Shown in pieces: positions 57,291 to 64,000 of a stretch of 64,000 nt of DNA (the stretch's first letter is position 1; the number at the start of each line of letters is the position of its first letter). Where the stretch lies: positions 105,911,948 to 105,975,947 of the forward strand of contig OX352773.1 in the NCBI GenBank assembly GCA_947095535.1, read 5' to 3'. The translations under genes were made by a program, and so were the position numbers. Below the pieces are notes generated by a model. It did not search any database. It worked only from the letters and a program-made list of their open reading frames with translations, and was not told where the DNA came from. Origin of the DNA: Poecilobothrus nobilitatus. Lineage: Eukaryota > Arthropoda > Insecta > Diptera > Dolichopodidae.

Positions 57291-57697
57291 AATTCGTTTG
57301 CAACCCGCGTATATTACAGAAATTAATATTAAAAGTGGTAATTTTGTTGGAAAACAATTAATGCAAAACAAAAAAGCAATAAAAAGAAAACCAGAATAAC
57401 GTTAAAATTTAAATTTAATTTAAAATTATAATCAAAATCGGAATTAAAATAGAATCAAATTGTAATTAAAACCAAGATTAACCAAAATCAAAATCTGAAT
57501 TAAAATAAATTAAAGTATGTAATTTAAGATTACAGTAAAAATTGAAATGAACAAAAATTAAAATTTAATCAAAATTAAAATCGAAATCAAAAGTAAAAGT
57601 GTACGATTTAAATAATCCGGGCTTGACAACACTTTAAAATAAATTATTAACAATATCAATACCTTGATATCGTACTAATAATTTTAATATTTTAATA

Positions 57698-58620
57698 TAA
57701 TAAGTTAATGTGCATTTATAAGTTAATGTGCATGTGCACACATTAATAAGTTAATGTGCATTTAATTAACATTTTCTAATTTTCATCGCAAAACCATAAA
57801 CATTCACTACATACTATAGGATATTTTTGATAATTTCAGAACACTACATCTTTCCAATATAACATAGTCTATTCGAAATATAAGATCGTTGATACATGCT
57901 CCCAATAACTTCGACTTTACTGCCAAAAGGCCCCTTTTAAATCATACTAACAAAGCACTAACTTCAAACTCTCCGTCTTGAGATCTTAAATCTCCGAACT
58001 TGGCCCCTTATGATCTTATTCCTATTTATTCGAAGCTTCTACGGTTATAACATAGTACCAAAGTCTTAAACCCCGTACCCTTAAAACTTTTTAAACCCAC
58101 TTAATAATTTAATTTTTAAATTTCATAACACATATTCTCACACTCTAATCCTAAATTCAAATACATAATAGCCTTCATTCAATCATATACATAATATATA
58201 TTTCCGTATAATAGCTTTTAATTCTAATTATGGAATTTATTGAGTTTATATTACACTTAATATCAGGGCTGCTTAATAACACGTTAACTAACACCAAAAG
58301 CTTTTTAATAGAAGTTTTCCAAGCTTCATTACATTTATATATTGCACACATAAATAATTGCAATAATATTAATTTCAATGTTAACCACTTAATGCACATT
58401 ACTGTAAATAAATTCACATATTAATTTAACATTCCAATAACGTCACTTCCTGTAGTCAACCATACCAATACATTGATACTACATGGTTATGACGTCATTT
58501 CCTGGAGTCAAACCGGCATAGCTATGCTACTAACATCGAAATTTCGTTGAGTGTAGTTCTTACAATTTTTGTCGTTCTTCTTTCTGCTTTTAGTATATCT
58601 CTCAAGCATTTAGTATTGTA
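57698..58620. other. Repeat-rich DNA without gene
   Basis: It holds three copies of TAAGTTAATGTGCATTT-like words (57700-57768), the inverted flank repeat (57770-57900) and then AT-rich sequence. At 58440-58520 two similar stretches, CACTTCCTGTAGTCAA and CATTTCCTGGAGTCAA, lie 60 bp apart, each after a TGACGT/AACGT word. Confidence 0.5.
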
Positions 58621-58629
58621 TTGTACTTA

Positions 58630-59260
58630 TATATATAATATATATTGTACTTATAAATATCTAGGAGTCTTCATTGATAACAAAATGAAATGGATAGATC
58701 ATACAGCTTACTTGAAAAGTTATTTTTTGGCTACGATTAGGAATACATACCAATTAAGTAAATTCTGTTCTCAAAGGATTTTATTTATGACGTATTACAG
58801 AATATTTCATTCGAAGTTGCAGTATGATATTACTTCTTGGCGTGGGCCATACAGCAATAAAATTCAACCAATACTGGTTGCTCAAAAACATGTGATTAGG
58901 ATAATTTGTAAAAAAAAATCGACGACATAGTGGCTTAGATCTATTTAGGAATTTGAAAATTCTTCCAATAAGATATCTCTATTTTTACAAGGTTTTAAAA
59001 ATATTTTTTATGAGAACGGTTATCTTAAAAATAGATTTCTTGTAAACCATAATTTACGGGTTAACAATCTGTGTATGGTTGTTGTTCCGGCGTTTAGAAC
59101 AACATTCTATGCTAATTTTTATGATATTGTGGAACCGAAACTGTTTAATTTACTTCCAAGTTCTGTGCGAACTTGTAGAATACTATCTACTTTTCTTAGA
59201 CAAGTCAAAACCTGGTTGCTAACACTCAGCTACAGTGTTGTTGAAGGCTATTTTTAATGA
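58630..59260 (+). pseudogene. Non-LTR remnant 'D': reverse transcriptase C-terminus
   Basis: The frame to 58930 reads YKYLGVFIDNKMKWIDHTAY, CSQRILFMTYYRIFHSKLQY, DITSWRGPYSN and QKHVIRIICKKK. After stops and frameshifts SGLDLFRN-type, YLYFYKVLK and FRTTFYANFYDIVEPKLFN continue to about 59257. This is the thumb and C-terminal part of a jockey-superfamily RT; the catalytic core is absent. It abuts piggyBac-A. Confidence 0.75.
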
Positions 59261-59319
59261 TCCTTACTTCTTCTGCAGGCATTGTTCCATTATGGCACCT
59301 TCTAGGTTTAATTTTTTTT

Positions 59320-59905
59320 AAGCTATTTAAGATTCGATTCAAAAGATACATGAATGGAAAGATCTGTGACTAAATTTGCTCCAATTTGGGACATTCTTGT
59401 GAAGAACCGTCAAAAATATTATAAACCAAGTTTGTACTTAATCATTCATGAGCAATTAGTTGGATATAGAAACTGTTACCCTTTTAAAATGTACATACCA
59501 TCTAAACCAAATAAGTATGGTATAAAATTAATTATGATCTGTGACAATTCAACAAAATGCATGATTAATGCTGTTCCATATTGTGGAAAAGGAACTGTTA
59601 CAAGCGGTATGATTATTTTATTGAACATTTAATATCAACAGTCAAAGGACCAAAACACAATATTATAAATGGACAACTGGTTCATTAGTGTTCCGTTAAT
59701 GCAAAAACTACTAACTAATTACAACTTACTGCAATTGGAACAATAAAAAGTAATAAAAGAGAATTTCCAGCTGAATTCACGGACTTAAAATATAACAATC
59801 GAAAGACAGAATCATCTTCTTACTAGTAACTTAACGTCCATTTCGTATAAACCAAAACAAATAATCTTGTAACATTAGCTTCTTCACTTCATGATGATAA
59901 TAACC
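59320..59905 (+). pseudogene. piggyBac-A transposase, central part
   Basis: Frame 59354-59632 contains KFAPIWDILVKNRQKYYKP, IIHEQLVGYRNCYPFKMYIP, SKPNKYGIKLIMICDNST and VPYCGKGTV, the conserved first catalytic region of piggyBac enzymes (the usual I-D-E-Q-L has H for D). Off-frame it continues with NWF-like residues, TTNYNL-type, GTIKSNKREFPAEF and LASSLHDD at 59900. The gene resumes at 61190 after a SINE-like insertion. It is a different family from piggyBac-B. Confidence 0.85.
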
Positions 59906-59922
59906 ATCTAATATGATAATAA

Positions 59923-60075
59923 CATCTGACTCATGGCGCAGTGGTTAAGTCGCCAACCTTTCAATCGAAGGGTCTTGGATTCAAACCCGGTCAGGTCATA
60001 AATAAAAAATATGTAGTACTTTTATATCGTAATAATGTATATCGTATAATTAATATTAGTAATAATAACAATAAT

Positions 60076-60106
<31 letters not shown>

Positions 60107-61176
60107 GTAATAATAACAATAATTAAAATAATAGTAATAGTAATAATAATAGTAATAATAATAATAGCTACTATAGTGGAGCCATCCTTGGTTACATCAT
60201 GCAAGTAAGGTGTTATATACTGCTGCTTGTTGTAATTCACGGATGGCGCTGACTCTGTAGCAAAATAATAACAATAATAGTAATAGTAATAATAATAATA
60301 ATAATAATAGTAATAATAATTATAATTATAATTATAATAGTAATAAAACAATAATTATAATAATAATAATAATAGTAATAATAATAAAACAATAATAATA
60401 ATAGTAAAATAATAGCTGCTACAGTAGAGCCATCTTTGGTTATATCATGCAAGTAAGGTGTAATATACTGCTGCACGTTGTAATCCACTGATGGCGCTAA
60501 CTCTGTGGTAAAATAATAATAATAGTAATAATAATAATAACAATAATAATAGTACAATAATTAAATAGTATAATAAATAGTACAAATAATATAACAATAA
60601 TAATAATTGTAATAGTAATAATAACAATAATTATAATAATAATAACAATAATTATAATAATAATAATAATAATAATAGTAATAATAATAATAGCTACTAC
60701 AGTGGGGCTATCTTTGGTTATATCATGCAAGTAAGGTGTTATATACTGCTGCACGTTGTAATCCACTGATGGCGCTGACTCTGTAGTAAAATAATAATAA
60801 TATTAATAAGAATATTAATACCAATAATAACAGCCGCTACAGTGACAGTGGGGGTTGCCTTCAATAATTACCTCATGTAGTAATATATACTACTACTACA
60901 TGTTGTAACTGTTGTGACGGCTTTAGTCACTGTTAGCAAAATAATAATAATAGGCGGATTTATTGTTTCCTTACAGTCCCATTCCCAATTCAATGTTTCC
61001 GTATCCATTTTTCTATCCCTACTCTCTAGCCAATATACTGCGTTCGCAGGTAAGGGTTTCAAACCACTTTATTGGCTAAAGGGGGAGGTGGGTTTAGTCA
61101 GTAAGAATCTGACACTTCGAAGGGGAGATTCTTGGTGTCTTTGGAAGATTCCCACCTCCCTTAGGGGGAAAAAAAA
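59923..61176 (+). mobile_element. SINE-like element: tRNA-like head, expanded AAT repeats, poly(A)
   Basis: The head (59926-59998) has a perfect A box TGGCGCAGTGG (59934-59944) and a B-box-like GGATTCAAACC (59977-59987), but the arms fold poorly, so it is a tRNA-derived promoter rather than a working tRNA. The body is (AAT)n with four copies of a 100-bp core. The tail has an inverted pair GGAGGTGGG / CCCACCTCC and ends in A10 at 61169-61178. AACCATCTAATATGATAATA (59902) before and AACCATATTGCATAATAA (61177) after look like a decayed target duplication. It interrupts piggyBac-A. Confidence 0.68.
60166..60935. repeat. 100-bp core repeated four times between (AAT)n tracts
   Basis: Cores start at 60166, 60414, 60692 and 60832 (AGCTACTACAGTGG-like, then TTGGTTATATCATGCAAGTA, GGTGTTATATACTGCTGC, TTGTAATCCACTGATGGCGC). 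The first three are close copies; the last is divergent. Variable ATA/AAT microsatellites of 50-180 bases separate them. Confidence 0.8.
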
Positions 61177-61189
61177 AACCATATTGCAT

Positions 61190-61704
61190 AATAAGCCAAC
61201 TATAATAATGAATTATAATGACACTACAGGTGGTGTGGATACTTTCGACCAAATGTGTTATAATATGAATGCTGCAAGGCAAAAATGGTGGGCGTTATGT
61301 ATTTCCTATAACATGATAAATATGGCATTAATTAATGCGCAAGTTATATATTTACATAACTTTCACCTATGTAATACTGCAAAATTAAAACCCTTGACAC
61401 GTTTCGAATTTATGGTACGTTTACAAGAACAGTTAATTGAAGACTGGATACGTTCAAAACTTTCGATTCCTACGCTGCTATTGCCATTAAAGAAAAATAT
61501 TGAAGACTGTTTAGGAATAAAAGAAACTATAAGACTCCAAAATTATGCAAAGGAGGAACATCTAATCAAAACAAGAAAGGTCTGCAATTTCTGTGATTAT
61601 AAAAAAAAGACGAATGACAAAAACTCAATGTGCAACATTGTAATAAACACATGCGGAGAACATCAAATAATAAAATATTGTTTTCACAGGCTCTGATATA
61701 TAGA
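61190..61704 (+). pseudogene. piggyBac-A transposase, C-terminal part
   Basis: The frame resumes with NKPTIIMNYNDTTGGVDTFD (last catalytic Asp in G-G-V-D), QMCYNMNAARQKWWALCISY, NMINMALINAQVIYLHNF, FEFMVRLQEQLIEDWIRSKL and a C-terminal Cys-rich finger CNFCDYKKK ... CNIVINTCGEH. Codons upstream in the same open frame (from 60914) belong to the inserted SINE-like element. This half is undamaged to the stop at about 61696. Confidence 0.85.
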
Positions 61705-62208
61705 GAGGAAATTAAAATAGTGGTAAAAAAATTTACACGTATTCTTATAGAAATAGTAAAAAATGAAATAGTGGTAAAGCACCTTCATAACTCAAAAAAT
61801 AACCATTTTTTCGAATTTCTTTCAAAGGCCACCATAAAATTTTATCTTTACATCTTTTGATGTATTCAAATTTAAAATATTTAAGTTTTAATTAAAAAAT
61901 TACTTTTTAAAAAAAATACCTCCATTTATTTTTCCAGAGTTAAAGCTCCTGTAAGACAAAGTGCATAAAAATTTTTACAAAAGAAAACAATATAAAAACG
62001 AAATAATAAACAATAATAAATAATAGAAAAACGAAAAACAAAATAAAACAAACTAAAAGTAAAAACAAATATAATTTTGTTAGTTTTTAAAACTTAAGAT
62101 AGTGTTAGAATTAATAAGATAATAAGAATTAATAAGAAACCGTAAGATTTTCTTCAAAGAAATATCATTAAAATAGAAAATTTTCTATTTCATATTTCTT
62201 TGATGTGA
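61705..62208. other. AT-rich DNA between piggyBac-A and non-LTR E
   Basis: No gene is recognised. A dyad TTCTTCAAAGAAATATCA / CATATTTCTTTGATGTGA lies at 62150-62208, next to the poly(T) of element E. Confidence 0.5.
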
Positions 62209-64000
62209 TTTTTTTTTTTTTTTTTTTATTTAACTTTTATTTAATAATTTACATTCTAATTTAACCTAAAAAAAGTTACTACAAAAACGGGTTTATTTTC
62301 AAAATATTAATTAACATATAAAAATACAATATTTTTTTTTTGTTAAATTTTTTTCATATGTTTTAAAATTTTTTTTGCATTTTCTTATATCTATTTTTGA
62401 GGATTAATTTATAATTGTTTTAACATTGAAAACTAGAAAAACAATGTTTCTTATTTATTTTTTTTTTATAATAAAATTCCTACCCTAATTTAACCTATCT
62501 TAACCTAATTACCCTAGCTTATACCTAATATTGGTTCAAAACCTTATTTATGACCTATCTAACCACCAATAGTTTTTTCTAAGACGTGTATCTCTAAATG
62601 GCATGTTTCTATCAAATTGTAATCTATCTCCGTTTATATTACCCGGATTATATTCAATTTTTTTACATGTAGCCCGTCTACTATAATGATATAGTAGAGG
62701 GACATGATTTTCTGTTAGTATAAAACCATTTTTGTCAAGAAAGATAAAATGCTCAGGAGCAATGAATCCCGTGAGCAAAGTCTTTCTAATGTACTCCTCA
62801 TTGTGGTAGAATATATGTGATATTAAACCATTTTCAGGAGTGTTTAATGCTCTCTCATAATGATTTCGAATTAGTTTTATCATAAAACTGTCGATTCTAT
62901 TTATGTTTGCTTCTTTGTACAAATATTTATTGGAATAGAAATATTTATACTCAGATTCGGGTTTTCTGTTTTTGTTAATGCATACTCTTATACACTTTCT
63001 TTCAAACTTTCTGAATTTTTCCATCAAGCTTGCGCTTATATTGTACCAAACAGGCACACCATATGTCATGGTTGGTCTTATTAATGACTGATAAGCTATT
63101 ACTTTTATTCTGTTACTTATTATTTTATTGTAAAAGAGTTTTTTGCAAGCATGGAATGCTTTGTTGCCTTTCTGTATTGCTTTTTTTACGTGCTCTATGT
63201 ACTTAAGGTTTCGTTGTAAGTAAACACCTAGATATTTAATCGTATCACTGTTTAATAATACTGTATTATTAGGATCTTTAATTTCAAAGTTTTTCCAATT
63301 ATCTTTAATATTTTGGTTTAAGTGACTATATGTATTTCTAAATAAAATTGTTTGACACTTTTCATAATTAATTTTTAACAACCACACTTTACAATAATTT
63401 ATTACTAAATTAAACATTTTTTGCAGGTTATACTGTATTGTTTCGACTTGAGAGTCGGCTGAATAAACTATTATATCATCTGCAAAGGCAATTGTGTAGC
63501 ATTGATATTTTAACAAGTTTAGGATATTGAGGAGTTCAGTTATATATAACGAAAATAGGAGTGGTGAATTGATAGCACCTTGTTGTAATCCATTAGAAAT
63601 ATTTCTTGTTTTGGAGTCAATTTTATTGTTTGTTGCGATATAAAATTTATTTTCATTTAACATATCTTGGATTAAACTTACTAAATGGTTCGGGAAATTC
63701 AATTTTAAAAGTTTATAAATTAGACCATCTATCCAAACTGAGTTAAAGGCTTTCTCAAGGTCCACGCTGCAAGCCCCCACTCCGAAATCTTTGTTAATAT
63801 ACGAGCAAATGTCCGAAGTTAACTTCGTGATAGCATGCGTCGTACTGTGCCGGAATCCGAATTGTTTTTCTGGTAAAATATTCTTTTCTTTGATGACGTT
63901 TGTGATTTTAACGTTGATAATAGCTTCATAGATTTTGCTAATACTTGGTAACAAGCTTATAGGACGATAATTATTCGGATTGGTTGGATCCTTTCCAGGT
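62209..64000 (-). mobile_element. Non-LTR element 'E', 3' part
   Basis: Poly(T) at 62209-62228 is the 3' tail. A 320-base 3' UTR with TTAACCTAA words separates it from the RT gene, which runs off the right edge. This is the best preserved coding sequence among the non-LTR elements here. Confidence 0.85.
62548..64000 (-). CDS. Non-LTR E reverse transcriptase (5' end outside window)
   Basis: The frame is uninterrupted from the window edge (NPNNYRPISLLPSISKIYE) to the stop at 62548. It has FGFRHSTTHAITKL, CSVDLEKAFNSVWIDGLIY (A box), SNGLQQGAINSPLLFSLYI (B box, Q-Q-G), IAFADDIIVYS (catalytic D-D), INYEKCQTILFR, IKYLGVYLQRNLKYIEHV and a C-terminal domain with RPTMTYGVPVWYN, KFERKCIRVCINKN and FRDTRLRKNYWWLDRS. 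No RNase H is seen. Motifs fit the jockey superfamily (jockey- or Loa-like); clade is not settled. The endonuclease would be beyond 64000. Confidence 0.9.
   Translation of the reverse strand, partial: PGKDPTNPNNYRPISLLPSISKIYEAIINVKITNVIKEKNILPEKQFGFRHSTTHAITKLTSDICSYINKDFGVGACSVDLEKAFNSVWIDGLIYKLLKLNFPNHLVSLIQDMLNENKFYIATNNKIDSKTRNISNGLQQGAINSPLLFSLYITELLNILNLLKYQCYTIAFADDIIVYSADSQVETIQYNLQKMFNLVINYCKVWLLKINYEKCQTILFRNTYSHLNQNIKDNWKNFEIKDPNNTVLLNSDTIKYLGVYLQRNLKYIEHVKKAIQKGNKAFHACKKLFYNKIISNRIKVIAYQSLIRPTMTYGVPVWYNISASLMEKFRKFERKCIRVCINKNRKPESEYKYFYSNKYLYKEANINRIDSFMIKLIRNHYERALNTPENGLISHIFYHNEEYIRKTLLTGFIAPEHFIFLDKNGFILTENHVPLLYHYSRRATCKKIEYNPGNINGDRLQFDRNMPFRDTRLRKNYWWLDRS

Larger units (their letters stand above)
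54306..57697 (-). mobile_element. Non-LTR family A, copy 5 (near full length)
   Basis: Poly(T) at 54309-54322 is the 3' tail; the 5' end near 57697 coincides in sequence with copy 3. It lies inside the right Polinton end: AATAATCAAG precedes and AATAAG follows, where the intact left end has AATTAAGTTAATG, so a short target duplication is likely. It is the best reference for the family in this window. Confidence 0.84.

Noticed and set aside
59926..59998. Functional tRNA gene
   Set aside because: A box is perfect, but the anticodon and T arms do not pair properly and position 33 is not T. It is better read as the head of a SINE-like element.
60022..60766. Long Tyr/Ile/Leu-rich minus-strand ORFs
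   Set aside because: They are translations of (AAT)n microsatellite, not genes.

Overview
The window is about 70-75% A+T eukaryotic DNA, most likely from an insect and possibly a fly. The evidence is the mix of element families: 17.6/297-like and 412/mdg1-like Ty3/gypsy elements, jockey-superfamily non-LTR elements, piggyBac, P-like elements and a Polinton/Maverick. I see no host gene with a clear exon structure, no rRNA, no functional tRNA and no CRISPR array. Nearly every coding trace belongs to a mobile element, and almost all carry stops, frameshifts or deletions.

Layout. 1-4.7 kb: the 5' two thirds of a minus-strand gypsy element (LTR, tRNA-Ser primer site, gag, -1 frameshift signal, pol, cut by the window start). 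4.8-5.6 kb: an unrecognised decayed coding-like segment. 7.97-9.69 kb: a P-like DNA transposon with 30-bp terminal inverted repeats and an exact 8-bp target duplication, sitting in a unit of a satellite that recurs as an array at 43-45.7 kb. 10.96-13.45 kb: a plus-strand non-LTR remnant ('C') split by a 1.37-kb inverted-repeat element flanked by TA. 13.5-16.4 kb: a minus-strand non-LTR element ('B'). 15.6-23.6 kb: a 4-kb direct tandem duplication carrying the B ORF1, AT-rich DNA and a fragment of non-LTR family 'A', followed by a further 1.1-kb duplication. Family A has five copies in the window (19.0, 23.0, 24.1, 33.4 and 54.3 kb).

26.9-54.3 kb is best read as one badly damaged Polinton/Maverick. 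In order: a left terminal repeat that includes the integrase 3' end; two tandem copies of a small gene; protease, major capsid, small basic capsid and minor capsid genes on the minus strand; a further late gene; a small basic gene with a hydrophobic tail; packaging ATPase; integrase on the plus strand; and an inverted copy of the left end. The protein-primed DNA polymerase is not visible. The Polinton is interrupted by non-LTR A copy 4, by a P-like non-autonomous element, and by a piggyBac element (37.4-49.7 kb). That piggyBac is itself split by a 412-like LTR element (39.2-48.5 kb), whose interior holds a 735-bp satellite array and another P-like fragment. The right Polinton end is split by non-LTR A copy 5.

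57.7-64 kb: a non-LTR remnant ('D'), a second piggyBac family split by an oversized tRNA-headed SINE-like element full of (AAT)n, and the 3' part of a better preserved non-LTR element ('E') running off the window.
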